DNA of 64,000 bases from Thermobifida alba (GCF_023208015.1 NZ_CP051627.1:4260422-4324421), one strand, 5' to 3'; positions 1-6,656 are shown, counted from the stretch's first letter. The notes: generated by a model not told the origin, from the sequence alone. A program made the numbers and translations.

Positions 1-1
1 G

Positions 2-973
2 CTGATGCTGTGGGTGCTGCGCAACCCGGAGGACGGCGCCGCCCCGGCGGGCGGGGTGCTGCTGTTCGACGCCTCCGACGGCCGCGCCGACGACCTGCGG
101 GGCGAGACCGCCCGGCCGTGGCCCGCGACGGCCGAGCGCGTCGCCGCCGTCTACCGGGCGTTCGCCGAGGACCCGGAGTCGGTGGCGGAGGTCCCGGGCA
201 GCCACCGGGTGGTGCCGCTGGCCGACCTGCTGGACGAGGCGGTGGACGTCTCCCCGGGCCGCCACGTGCAGCGGCCCGGCGCCGACGCCGGCAGGCTCAC
301 CGAGACCCGCGACGACCTGATGCGGCTCTCCGAGGACCTGGTCACCTCGCTGCCGGGGCTGCGGCCCGCCGCGGGCACGCTGCACCAGGCGATGACCACG
401 CTGGGGGAGCTGAGCCGGATCGGCGGACTGGAGGTCGTGTACCGGCGCACCGGGGAGGACCCCGGGGACGACGGGCCCTCCCTGCCCGCCCTCACCGGGG
501 AGGACGTCGAGCACGACGCCGCCCCCTCGGGCCGGGTGCGCCTGGACGAGAACACGGTCCGGCTCCGGCCGGGCGACGTCGTGCTGCCCCGGATCGCGCG
601 GCGGCCGGTGGCGCGCGTGGTCACCGACGAGCAGGCCGCCCTGCACGGCAGCACCTACCTGCTGCGCCCCGACCCCGAGGTGGTGGACCCGTGGTTCCTC
701 GCCGGGTTCCTCACCGGTTCGGGGGCCTGCGCGGCGGCCGCCTCCACGAGCCGCCCCGGCGTCACCCGCGTCACCGAGCTGCGCAAGGTGGAGGTGCCCC
801 GCCTGCCGCTGGCCGACCAGCGCGCCTACGGCGAGGCGTTCCGCCGCCTCACCGAGTTCCGCCGCACCCTGCGCCGCACCACCGAGGTCGGCGACCGCCT
901 GTGGCGGCTGCTCACCGAAGGCCTGGCGGTGGGCACGCTGCGCCCGGGACGCACCGATGGTCTTGACACCTGA
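2..973 (+). CDS. N-6 adenine DNA methylase, C-terminal part (5' truncated by window)
   Basis: The reading frame is already open at the first bases, so the N-terminal SAM-binding and NPPY-type catalytic part lies outside the window. The visible 322 or so residues fit the C-terminal region of actinobacterial type I-like N6-adenine methylases (HsdM family). The last 150 residues look like a target-recognition module: the LRPGDVVLPRIARRP stretch resembles the LRPGDVLM stretch of the hsdS remnant at 4.45 kb, and it is followed by a helical LADQRAYGEAFRRL segment. The gene would supply the methyltransferase of a type I restriction-modification system; the hsdS remnants just downstream support this. 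No hsdR gene is visible. Assignment is from family resemblance only, because the catalytic motif is out of view. Confidence 0.7.
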   Translation: MMLWVLRNPEDGAAPAGGVLLFDASDGRADDLRGETARPWPATAERVAAVYRAFAEDPESVAEVPGSHRVVPLADLLDEAVDVSPGRHVQRPGADAGRLTETRDDLMRLSEDLVTSLPGLRPAAGTLHQAMTTLGELSRIGGLEVVYRRTGEDPGDDGPSLPALTGEDVEHDAAPSGRVRLDENTVRLRPGDVVLPRIARRPVARVVTDEQAALHGSTYLLRPDPEVVDPWFLAGFLTGSGACAAAASTSRPGVTRVTELRKVEVPRLPLADQRAYGEAFRRLTEFRRTLRRTTEVGDRLWRLLTEGLAVGTLRPGRTDGLDT

Positions 974-1295
974 GGGACCCATCCGCGTTTCTGCCCCATA
1001 CCGTCAAGATCAACGGGTGTGGGGCGGGCGGTGAACTGGCCGATGTCTTCGGCCGCGAGGCGCGGCAGCCTTGAGGTCCGCTCCGGTCCCGGAGGGATGG
1101 TCGTCGTCCCGTAGCGCTTCGCCTTCCCACCCCCGCGGCGCTTCACTTCCGGATACCCGTCGCCTGGCAGTCCCTCCAGGACCCCGGGGCTCGGGTAGGG
1201 CTGCCGGGCCTCCCGGCCGAAGCAGACCCACTGGTTCACCGCACGCCCGCACCCCGGCCCGTGACCACCCCCCCGACCGCGATGATCTTGACACC
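955..1295. repeat. About 310-bp non-coding block between 16-bp direct repeats
   Basis: The sequence CGATGGTCTTGACACC at 955-970, at the very end of the methylase gene, recurs as CGATGATCTTGACACC at 1280-1295, just before the hsdS remnant (15 of 16 identical). The roughly 310 bp between the copies has no convincing gene. It carries an inverted pair of a 26-30-bp repeat (1045-1070 and 1199-1228). This looks like an insertion or a recombination scar that separated the methylase gene from its specificity gene. Confidence 0.5.
1045..1228. repeat. Inverted pair of a 26-30-bp dispersed repeat
   Basis: The + strand copy at 1199-1228 (GGCTGCCGGGCC...GAAGCAGACC) matches 4351-4380 with two differences. 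The segment 1045-1070 is the reverse complement of the same element, close to perfect against 4351-4374. Copies therefore sit in front of both hsdS remnants, and one is inverted. Whether this is a mobile-element end, a recombination site or a relic of a longer duplication cannot be decided here. Confidence 0.5.
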
Positions 1296-1299
1296 GCTG

Positions 1300-1949
1300 G
1301 CACTCCCGGTTCGCCTACTACTACCTCAGCAGCGACCCCTTCTACGGGTACATCTACTCCGCGCTGGCCGTGGGGGCCACGAACCAGATCGAACTGAGCA
1401 ACGACCGCCTTGCCGGTGCGCCTGCGGTGCTTCCAGGACTGGAGGAGCAGCGGAGGATCGCGGACTTCCTTGACGTTGAGACGGCTCGGATCGGCATGCT
1501 TGCGCACCACCGTGCCAGGCAGATGCAACTACTTTCACTCAGAAGTAGTTCCTGGACATCTCAGGTTTATTCCTATTTGTCCAGTAAGAACCCGGTGAAA
1601 GGTAGGCGGAGGGAGAATTCTCCCTAAATACGTCGCTCTTGCGGCTTCTTCTCCTCAAGTGCGCCAGCAAATAGAAACGGGTGTTTCTGGTGCTGGTGGC
1701 CTTGCAAATAATCTCCCTTCGGGGGTGGTGCGAAATTTGGAGATTCCTCTCCCGGGGCAAGAGGAACAGGGAGAAGTCGTTCGAGCATGGGAGAGATACC
1801 AGGAGCGAACAGCAGATCTTAAAGCTTCTTTGGAACGCCAACTCGCACTCCCCGCCGAGCGTCGCCAGGCCCTCATCACGGCTGCGGTCACCGGGCAGTT
1901 CGACGTGACGACGGCCGGGCGTGCCGGGGAGGCTGTCGCCTCGGTGTGA
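1300..1949 (+). pseudogene. hsdS: Decayed type I restriction specificity gene (hsdS remnant 1)
   Basis: One frame (about 1300-1627) encodes a RFAYYYLSSDPFYGYIY segment, then NQIELSNDRL and the typical conserved-region pattern LEEQRRIADFLDVETARI. It then runs into unrelated residues and a stop. A second frame (about 1615-1949) encodes the end of another target-recognition domain (SSPQVRQQIETG, then IPLPGQEEQ) and the usual HsdS tail ERRQALITAAVTGQFDV. The N-terminal recognition domain is missing, the second is shortened, and the two parts are out of frame. Intact HsdS proteins are normally around 400 residues, so this cannot give a working subunit. The last 110 bp or so are nearly identical to the end of remnant 2. 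Confidence 0.75.
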
Positions 1950-1964
1950 GTCCGGGGAAAGCAG

Positions 1965-1992
1965 CGGCCCCCGGATCTGGTTCCGAGGGCCG
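1965..1992. terminator. Hairpin between convergent hsdS remnant and DUF397 gene
   Basis: Arms CGGCCCCCGGA and TCCGAGGGCCG pair at 10 of 11 positions around a 6-nt loop, between two converging coding ends. A matching hairpin occurs at the same place in the second cassette copy. No T-run follows, which is common in high-GC actinomycetes. Confidence 0.6.
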
Positions 1993-2005
1993 GAGTGTGT
2001 GCCTG

Positions 2006-2257
2006 TTACAGACGCCCTGACTTGACGTTCGCGAGGAAGGCGGCCCACGCTTCCGGGGCGAAGTCCAGGTGGCCGAGGTGACGGTGCTGGGTGTCTCGGA
2101 CCAGCACTGCGTCTGCAGTCTCGGCGACCTCGACGCAGGCTCCCGCGTTGCCACCGCTGTAGCTGGACTTGTGCCAGCGCACGGCCACCTCGACGCAAGC
2201 CCCGCCGGTGTCATTGCTGTAGCTGGATTTGTGCCAAGCGCTTTTGAGAACACCCAT
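2006..2257 (-). CDS. DUF397 protein with internally duplicated N-terminal half
   Basis: An 83-residue protein with two copies of the DUF397 signature: WHKSSYSNDTGGACVEVA is followed directly by WHKSSYSGGNAGACVEVA. The usual C-terminal half (VLVRDTQHRHLGHLDF, then AAFLANVKSGRL) follows. Ordinary DUF397 proteins have about 60-65 residues and one such motif. In Streptomyces, DUF397 proteins are encoded beside XRE regulators of the WhiJ/Scr1 type and are thought to bind and modulate them. This gene is third in a minus-strand set XRE, DUF397, DUF397, which suggests the same role. Its paralogue at 4971-5222 has the same duplicated layout. Molecular function is unproven for the family. Confidence 0.8.
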   Translation of the reverse strand: MGVLKSAWHKSSYSNDTGGACVEVAVRWHKSSYSGGNAGACVEVAETADAVLVRDTQHRHLGHLDFAPEAWAAFLANVKSGRL

Positions 2258-2350
2258 CGGTCGCCCCCTATCACTTCGGCAGTTAGGCCGCCGTAGTCAT
2301 GCCCGCGAACGAGCACAACTATGGCGACCGGACCGGTGAGAACCTACTGA

Positions 2351-2539
2351 CTACAGACGCCCCGCCCTGAGGTCAGCCAGGAACGCCGCCCACTCAGCAG
2401 GAGTGAAGTCCAGGTGGCCGAGGTGGCGGTGCTGGGTGTCACGAATCAAGACAGCGGCGGGGGTCTCGGCGACCTCGACGCAGTTACCGCCGGTCTGGTT
2501 GCTGTAGCTGGACTTGTGCCAGTTCAGGTCGGCTTTCAT
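2351..2539 (-). CDS. DUF397 domain protein
   Basis: A 62-residue protein of standard DUF397 length: NWHKSSYSNQTGGNCVEVA, then AVLIRDTQHRHLGHLDF and a LADLRAGRL tail. Its ATG overlaps the TGA of the XRE gene by four bases (ATGA at 2536-2539), so the two are probably translationally coupled. This is the standard regulator/partner arrangement of actinomycete WhiJ-like and Scr1/Scr2-like loci. The C-terminal half is almost the same as in the other two DUF397 proteins of this duplicated region, so the copies may cross-react with either regulator. Confidence 0.85.
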   Translation of the reverse strand: MKADLNWHKSSYSNQTGGNCVEVAETPAAVLIRDTQHRHLGHLDFTPAEWAAFLADLRAGRL

Positions 2540-3363
2540 GAGAACTCTCCTTGGATCTGCTCAATCAGCTTCCGGGATGCCGCCACAGGGAGCGCAGCGC
2601 CGAGCAGGTCGCCGAACAGTCGTGAGTAGTCGTCCACGTCGTCGGGGGAGTCCGTCACCGTTCCCGTCCGTCGTGTCTCGATGTACAAGACGGTGCCCTT
2701 GTCGTGGATCGCATACAACGTGAACGCCTCGGACAGTCCAGGGTGGTGCTCTGTCTCGTAGGGGACCACCTGAATGGAGATGTTCGGCTCATTGGACGCT
2801 TTCAGGAGGCGGGCGAGCTGTCCCCTCATGGTCTCACGCCCGCCGATGGGGCGGCGGAGCATCCCCTCGTCCAGGATCACCAGCAGACGAGGAGGACATT
2901 CAGCTTTCAGGGTGGCCTGCCGTTCCATGCGGCCGCGGGTCAGCTCTTTGATTTCGGCTGGCGTTTTGGTGGGCAGCCCGGCCCGGAGAATCGTCCGCGC
3001 GTACTCCTCCGTCTGAAGCAGTCCAGGGACGAGTAGTGGACTGTACTCACGGATCTCGAACGCGGCGCGCTCCCGCTCGGCTCCGTCCTGGTACCACTCC
3101 GGCAGTCCCAGGTCTGACGAGGTGTCCCAGGAGTCGATGAGTGTGCCGCCTGTGCCCAGCGCCTTGTCGAGACGTTCCAAATGTTCCCGTTTGATCCCTC
3201 GTGCGCCTCGCTCCATTGCGCTCAACATCGCGGGGGACATCAGGACTCGTTTGGCCAGCTCGCGCTGTGAGAGCCCAGCTCGTTCGCGGTTCGCGCGGAT
3301 CTGGCGGCCGATCTTGACCCACCGGTTCTTGTTCTTGTGCACCACAGTTCTACATTTGAACAC
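2536..3363 (-). CDS. XRE-family regulator with DUF5753 domain (cassette 1)
   Basis: A 275-residue protein with an N-terminal helix-turn-helix (about residues 17-75; SQRELAKRVLMSPAMLSAME) and a DUF5753 domain (about 95-270), marked by YSPLLVPGLLQTEEYARTIL and RQATLKAECPPRLLVILDEG. Such proteins are DNA-binding regulators, usually encoded with DUF397 proteins and RsbW-like ATPases. The GTG at 3363 is the longest start; in-frame GTGs near 3345 and 3342 are equally plausible. The gene is divergent from the small ORF/ATPase pair, and the 200-bp spacer contains palindromes that could be its operator. Its sequence is not close to that of the regulator at the matching place in cassette 2. Confidence 0.85.
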   Translation of the reverse strand: MFKCRTVVHKNKNRWVKIGRQIRANRERAGLSQRELAKRVLMSPAMLSAMERGARGIKREHLERLDKALGTGGTLIDSWDTSSDLGLPEWYQDGAERERAAFEIREYSPLLVPGLLQTEEYARTILRAGLPTKTPAEIKELTRGRMERQATLKAECPPRLLVILDEGMLRRPIGGRETMRGQLARLLKASNEPNISIQVVPYETEHHPGLSEAFTLYAIHDKGTVLYIETRRTGTVTDSPDDVDDYSRLFGDLLGAALPVAASRKLIEQIQGEFS

Positions 3364-3460
3364 ACTTTGGAAACACTTGGCTACAAGTTCGGACTTTTCG
3401 TTTCCACTTATCTGGAACCACTAGCCGACTCAGATATGTAGCGACATTGTAGACACTAAG

Positions 3461-3497
3461 AGTTCGTAGAACCCGGCTACAGGGTTCTTCCAAGAAC
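3461..3497. promoter_or_regulatory. Overlapping GTTC/GAAC palindromes, candidate XRE operator (cassette 1)
   Basis: Three inverted repeats share the same half-site in the AT-richer divergent spacer: GTTC-GTA-GAAC near 3462, AGAACCC-7 nt-GGGTTCT at 3468-3488, and GTTCTT-CC-AAGAAC at 3484-3497. Repeated half-sites upstream of an XRE gene are typical of autoregulatory operators. Binding is inferred. Confidence 0.4.
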
Positions 3498-3503
3498 ACA
3501 AGC

Positions 3504-3538
3504 GGCCCTGCCCGGTGCTCGCAACACCGACCAGGGCC
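3504..3538 (+). promoter_or_regulatory. Conserved stem-loop leader before small ORF/ATPase (copy 1)
   Basis: Arms GGCCCTGCCCGGTG and CACCGACCAGGGCC pair at 12 of 14 positions around the loop CTCGCAA. A second small stem ACCTG-7 nt-CAGGT lies at 3549-3565, and the ATG of the 40-aa ORF follows 36 nt after the large stem. Copy 2 at 6587-6621 keeps the structure with different bases at paired positions. This suggests a selected RNA leader, attenuator or upstream terminator. Confidence 0.55.
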
Positions 3539-3573
3539 TTAGCCCCCAACCTGCCAAACCCAGGTGGTGACTC

Positions 3574-3696
3574 ATGAGCAAGGCTACTGCCCCGCCCGTG
3601 TCCGGATCGCGGCGGACGTCCCGTGTCTGCCCGTACGTCCTGTTCGCCCTGGCCGCCCAGCCCTCCCCCTCTTCCGCTGAGGCGGTGGCCCGGTGA
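3574..3696 (+). CDS. 40-residue small ORF coupled to the ATPase gene (copy 1)
   Basis: An ATG-started ORF of 40 codons beginning MSKATAPPVSGSRRTS, with a hydrophobic VLFALAAQ centre and a Pro/Ser-rich end. Its TGA (3694-3696) overlaps the GTG start of the ATPase (3693), giving a GTGA coupling. The sister ORF at 6657-6779 has the same length and coupling and about 85 percent identical residues. It may be a leader that couples translation of the ATPase, or a small protein in its own right. It matches no family I know. Existence as a gene rests on coupling and conservation between duplicates only. Confidence 0.5.
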   Translation: MSKATAPPVSGSRRTSRVCPYVLFALAAQPSPSSAEAVAR

Positions 3697-4127
3697 CGAT
3701 CTCCTTCACGTCCTTCCCCGGCCTGCCCGACAGCGTGGCTGCCGCCCGCCGGTTCGTCACCGGTGCGCTCCGGCTGTGCCCGCAGGCCACCGCTCCCGAC
3801 GAGGTGGTGGAGCGGGCTGAGCTGATCGTGTCCGAGCTGGTCACGAACGCGATTCGGCACACCCGGTCCGGTGACCCCGGCCAGACCTTCCGGGTCCACG
3901 TGTGCACGGATGCGCGCGGCGTCCACGTCGAGGTGCGCACTCTGCCCCCGCGCCTCCGGCAGTCCGTCCCCCAGGTCGTCCAGTCCGACGACCCGTTCAG
4001 CGAGCACGGCCGGGGCATGTTCCTCGTCGACCAGCTCGCCACCAAGTGGGGCACTCTCGCCCCCTGGGAGGACGGCGTCTACTTCCACCTCCGCTGGGAC
4101 GACGACCCGCCCGACCTCGTCGCCTGA
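3693..4127 (+). CDS. RsbW/AbaA-like GHKL ATP-binding protein (cassette 1)
   Basis: A 144-residue single-domain GHKL ATPase of the HATPase_c_2 type. The N-box is AELIVSELVTNAIRHT and the G-box region is SEHGRGMFLVDQLAT. The family includes the anti-sigma kinases RsbW and SpoIIAB, plus the small ATPases found beside XRE and DUF397 genes in Streptomyces abaA/whiJ-type clusters. The GTG start is chosen because it overlaps the stop of the 40-aa ORF and is kept in the duplicate. It probably acts in the cytoplasm, either binding a sigma factor or phosphorylating an antagonist; the partner is unknown. It is about 90 percent identical to the copy at 6776. Confidence 0.85.
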   Translation: MTISFTSFPGLPDSVAAARRFVTGALRLCPQATAPDEVVERAELIVSELVTNAIRHTRSGDPGQTFRVHVCTDARGVHVEVRTLPPRLRQSVPQVVQSDDPFSEHGRGMFLVDQLATKWGTLAPWEDGVYFHLRWDDDPPDLVA

Positions 4128-4444
4128 CCCGTCGGGTGGGCGCGCGGGGGCGCGCCCACCCGCACCCCGTCAGGAAGCCGCAGGGATCTTGTCCCCAGAG
4201 CCCTTCTCGGCCGCCCCGGTGGCCCTGGGGACAAGGCCGCCGCACCCCGGCGGTTCCCTCGACCTGCGGGCCGGGGCTGCTCCTTCCCCGGCCCCGGCCC
4301 GCAGGCCACCCGCGCTCCTCCCATCCCTCCCGCACCCGAGGAGCGGCCAAGGCTGCCGCGCCTCGCGGCCGAAGCAGACCGGAAGCGCCGCAACCCTCCA
4401 CCAGCCCAAGCCACCTGGAGGCCGGGCGGGCGGTGGCCGCCCGG
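4128..4444. other. Non-coding tail of cassette 1 with dispersed repeat copy
   Basis: No convincing gene. The segment 4190-4340 is nearly identical to 7220-7370 after the second ATPase. It includes CTTGTCCCCAGAG and CCCTGGGGACAAG, whose GTCCCCAG/CTGGGGAC core could form a hairpin and end ATPase transcription. A + strand copy of the dispersed repeat lies at 4351-4380, just before the hsdS remnant. Confidence 0.5.
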
Positions 4445-4915
4445 TCAACGCTCCGTCCTGGCGACGTTCTCATGACGGAGGGGGGAGACATCGACAAGTT
4501 GGGCAGGGGGACTGTTTGGCACGGGGAGTTGCCGGGAGCACTCCACCAGAACCACGTTTTTGCACTTCGTCCCAACACTGATCGACTGGATGCGGAGTAT
4601 CTGGCGCTGCTCACCCGATCGCTTCATGGCCGCTGCTACTTCGAGAGCACGGGGGTACGCAGCACCAATCTGGCGTCGACGAGCAGCAGTAAGGTGCTTG
4701 CTTTCCCCATCCCGCTGCCCCCACTCGAACAGCAGCGACAGGTCGTGGCTGAGATACATCGCGCGCTCGACGAGATGGAACGGGCGAAGTCGGTGCTTCA
4801 GCGCCAAATTGAGGTGTTGGTCGAACGCCGCCAAGCGCTCATCACGGCTGCGGTCACCGGGCAGTTCGACGTCACCACGGCCGGGCGTGCCGGGGAGGCT
4901 GTCGTCTCGGTGTGA
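4445..4915 (+). pseudogene. hsdS: 3' remnant of a type I restriction specificity gene (hsdS remnant 2)
   Basis: HsdS-like sequence begins abruptly near 4445 with STLRPGDVLMTEGGDID, which is the middle of a second target-recognition domain. It continues through NTDRLDAEYLALLTRSL, the conserved IPLPPLEQQRQVVAEI motif, the coiled-coil spacer and the tail ERRQALITAAVTGQFDV. Everything before the second recognition domain is missing, and the sequence upstream is unrelated repeat DNA. An in-frame ATG at 4472 would still allow a 147-aa fragment, but not a working specificity subunit. The 3' end matches that of remnant 1, showing that the duplicated unit includes the hsdS tail. Confidence 0.75.
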
Positions 4916-4932
4916 GCACCGGGGAAGGCGAT

Positions 4933-4958
4933 GGCCCCCGGAATTGATTCCGAGGGCC
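4933..4958. terminator. Hairpin between hsdS remnant 2 and DUF397 gene
   Basis: Arms GGCCCCCGGAA and TTCCGAGGGCC (10 of 11 paired, TTGA loop) lie between converging coding ends. It is the counterpart of the hairpin at 1965-1992, with the loop sequence changed. Confidence 0.6.
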
Positions 4959-4970
4959 GGGGTGTGGCTG

Positions 4971-5222
4971 CTACAGGTGCCCAGCCTTGATGTCCGCGAG
5001 GAAGGCAGCCCATGCCCCCGGGGTGAATCCCAGGTGCCCCAACTCCCGGTGCCGGGTATCGCGAACCAAGACAGCGGCGGGGGTCTCGGCAACCTCGACG
5101 CATTCGCCGCCGGTGTCATTGCTGTAGCTGGACTTGTGCCAGGGGACAGCGACCTCGACGCAGTTGCCACCGTCGCCACCGCTGTAGCTGGATTTGCGCC
5201 AGGCGCTTGTGAGAACACCCAT
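4971..5222 (-). CDS. DUF397 protein with internally duplicated N-terminal half (cassette 2)
   Basis: An 83-residue counterpart of the protein at 2006-2257. It carries two signature copies, WRKSSYSGGDGGNCVEVA and WHKSSYSNDTGGECVEVA, then VLVRDTRHRELGHLGF and the end AAFLADIKAGHL. The doubled motif predates the duplication of the cassette, since both copies have it. It lies last in the minus-strand set behind the XRE gene at 5514-6368. Expected role: partner or modulator of an XRE regulator, as for other DUF397 proteins. Confidence 0.8.
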   Translation of the reverse strand: MGVLTSAWRKSSYSGGDGGNCVEVAVPWHKSSYSNDTGGECVEVAETPAAVLVRDTRHRELGHLGFTPGAWAAFLADIKAGHL

Positions 5223-5316
5223 CGGTCGCCCCTTGATTACTTCGGCAGTGAGGCCGCCGTAGTCATGCCCGTGAACGAGTACAACTATGGCGGCCAGACC
5301 GGTGAGAACCTACTGA

Positions 5317-5508
5317 CTACAGGCGTCCGGCCCTGAGGTCGGCGAGGAAGGCCACCCACTCGGAAGGGGTGAAGTCCAGGTGGCCGAGGTGGCGGTGCTG
5401 GGTGTCACGAACCAAGACAGCGGCGGGGGTCTCGGCCACCTCGACGCAGTTCACGCCGTTGGCCGAGTATGAAGACTTTCGGAACTCAACGCTCTCCACG
5501 GGTACCAC
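5317..5508 (-). CDS. DUF397 domain protein (cassette 2)
   Basis: A 63-residue DUF397 protein: EFRKSSYSANGVNCVEVA, then AVLVRDTQHRHLGHLDF and LADLRAGRL. It starts with GTG five bases after the XRE stop, preceded by GAGGGAG as a ribosome site. The first 20 residues differ from the cassette 1 counterpart, while the C-terminal 40 are nearly identical. The N-terminal part may therefore have changed together with the neighbouring regulator. That is an inference from two copies. Confidence 0.85.
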   Translation of the reverse strand: MVPVESVEFRKSSYSANGVNCVEVAETPAAVLVRDTQHRHLGHLDFTPSEWVAFLADLRAGRL

Positions 5509-5513
5509 TCCCT

Positions 5514-6368
5514 CTAAACGGGGATATCGTCCAGCATTCGATGAAGGAAGTCCACTGTCTGGTTCGGTAGCAGAGCGGAGCCTTGGAGGTGTCCGAATAC
5601 CTCGCTCAAACGCTCCAGTTGGTGGGGTTCCTCCACGATTAGGGTACTAGCGACCGATTCGATGAATCCAAGGCTGGTGTCGAGAGGGTCCGGGAAGTGG
5701 AGCAGGGTGAACGCTCCCAGCATCCCTGCGTGGGCTCCAGCAGAGAACGGCAGTACCCGAAGGTCCACGTTGTGGCGGAGGGCCATGTGCGCCAGGTGTT
5801 GAATCTGCTCGTACATCACCTTGGTGCCACCGACCATGCGCCGCAGTGCAGCCTCGTCGATGATCGCTGTCAACTTTGCAGGGTTGTGGCCTTCGAGGAT
5901 GCGTTGGCGTTCCAGACGTGCTTCCAAGTGGCGTTCCACCACGCTGTCGGGTAGCGCGTCACCCGCTCGGAATGCCGCTTTGATGTAGGCCGGGGTCTCC
6001 AGAAGTCCGGGTACCGCAAGCCCTTCGAAGGTCTGGATGTGGCTTGCTTCCGACTCAAAGTCCGGGAGTGCGCTGCCTCCGAACACATCTCGGTAGTCGT
6101 ACCACCAGCCCCGCTCTTTGGACTGCTTCTGGAGAGCTGCGAGTCCGTTCCGCGTCTGCGGGTCGTTGACCTCGTAGAGCTCCAGAAGTGCCGCCAGATC
6201 TGGAGCGGCCACGCCTCGTTCAGCCCGCTCGATCCTTGTGAGCTTGGAAGCTGGCCACCCCAACTTCTTCGCCGCTTGGGCGCTTCCCAGCTTTGCTGAC
6301 AGTCGTAGTTTTCGCAGTTCAGCAGCAAGTCGCCGTCGTCGGACAGTAGGGCTGTGCATGCGTCTCAT
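5514..6368 (-). CDS. XRE-family regulator with DUF5753 domain (cassette 2)
   Basis: About 284 residues from the ATG at 6368; an ATG three codons later (6359) is as likely. The helix-turn-helix lies in roughly residues 15-70 (GSAQAAKKLGWPASKLTRIE). The DUF5753 domain has FEGLAVPGLLETPAYIKAAF, RLERQRILEGHNPAKLTAII and a C-terminal IESVASTLIVEEP stretch. It is a DNA-binding regulator paired with the DUF397 genes downstream. It occupies the same place as the regulator of cassette 1 but shares little sequence with it, although the flanking genes are near copies. The spacer to the divergent small ORF contains a perfect palindrome. Confidence 0.85.
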   Translation of the reverse strand: MRRMHSPTVRRRRLAAELRKLRLSAKLGSAQAAKKLGWPASKLTRIERAERGVAAPDLAALLELYEVNDPQTRNGLAALQKQSKERGWWYDYRDVFGGSALPDFESEASHIQTFEGLAVPGLLETPAYIKAAFRAGDALPDSVVERHLEARLERQRILEGHNPAKLTAIIDEAALRRMVGGTKVMYEQIQHLAHMALRHNVDLRVLPFSAGAHAGMLGAFTLLHFPDPLDTSLGFIESVASTLIVEEPHQLERLSEVFGHLQGSALLPNQTVDFLHRMLDDIPV

Positions 6369-6416
6369 AGGTCGATGGTAGCGACAATTTCTCTGGCAAT
6401 TGCTGGAAAGTGGTTG

Positions 6417-6440
6417 CATGGATGGCGATTGCCATCCATG
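6417..6440. promoter_or_regulatory. Perfect palindrome, candidate XRE operator (cassette 2)
   Basis: CATGGATGGC and GCCATCCATG form a perfect 10-bp inverted repeat around GATT in the divergent spacer. A related GGCAATTGC core lies nearer the XRE gene, around 6395. The palindrome has no counterpart in cassette 1, consistent with a different regulator. Binding is inferred. Confidence 0.45.
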
Positions 6441-6586
6441 ATGGGTGATGCCAGTCACCCACCCCGCTGGGGAGGTGGCGCACATGGTTCCGGCGGGCCC
6501 GTAGGTACTGATGGGGATTGCCAAGACTCTGGTGCGCTGTTGAGGCCCTCGACAACAGCAGGTGGGCGCATTTGGCGTACGTAAGC

Positions 6587-6621
6587 GCCCCGACTCGGTG
6601 GTGACGACACCGAGCCGGGGC
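6587..6621 (+). promoter_or_regulatory. Conserved stem-loop leader before small ORF/ATPase (copy 2)
   Basis: Arms GCCCCGACTCGGTG and CACCGAGCCGGGGC pair at 13 of 14 positions around the loop GTGACGA. They are followed by the same small ACCTG/CAGGT stem (6632-6648) and the ATG 36 nt after the large stem. Compared with copy 1, several paired positions changed on both sides, so pairing is kept while sequence is not. Confidence 0.55.
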
Positions 6622-6656
6622 TTAGCCCCCAACCTGCCAAACCCAGGTGGTGACTC

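Noticed and set aside
2298-2369. A 23-codon plus-strand frame (MPANEHNYG... and MPVNEYNYG... at about 5264-5334) present in both cassette copies
   Set aside because: Almost every difference between the copies changes an amino acid in this frame, so there is no sign of protein-level selection; it is a by-product of the duplicated spacer and the DUF397 end.
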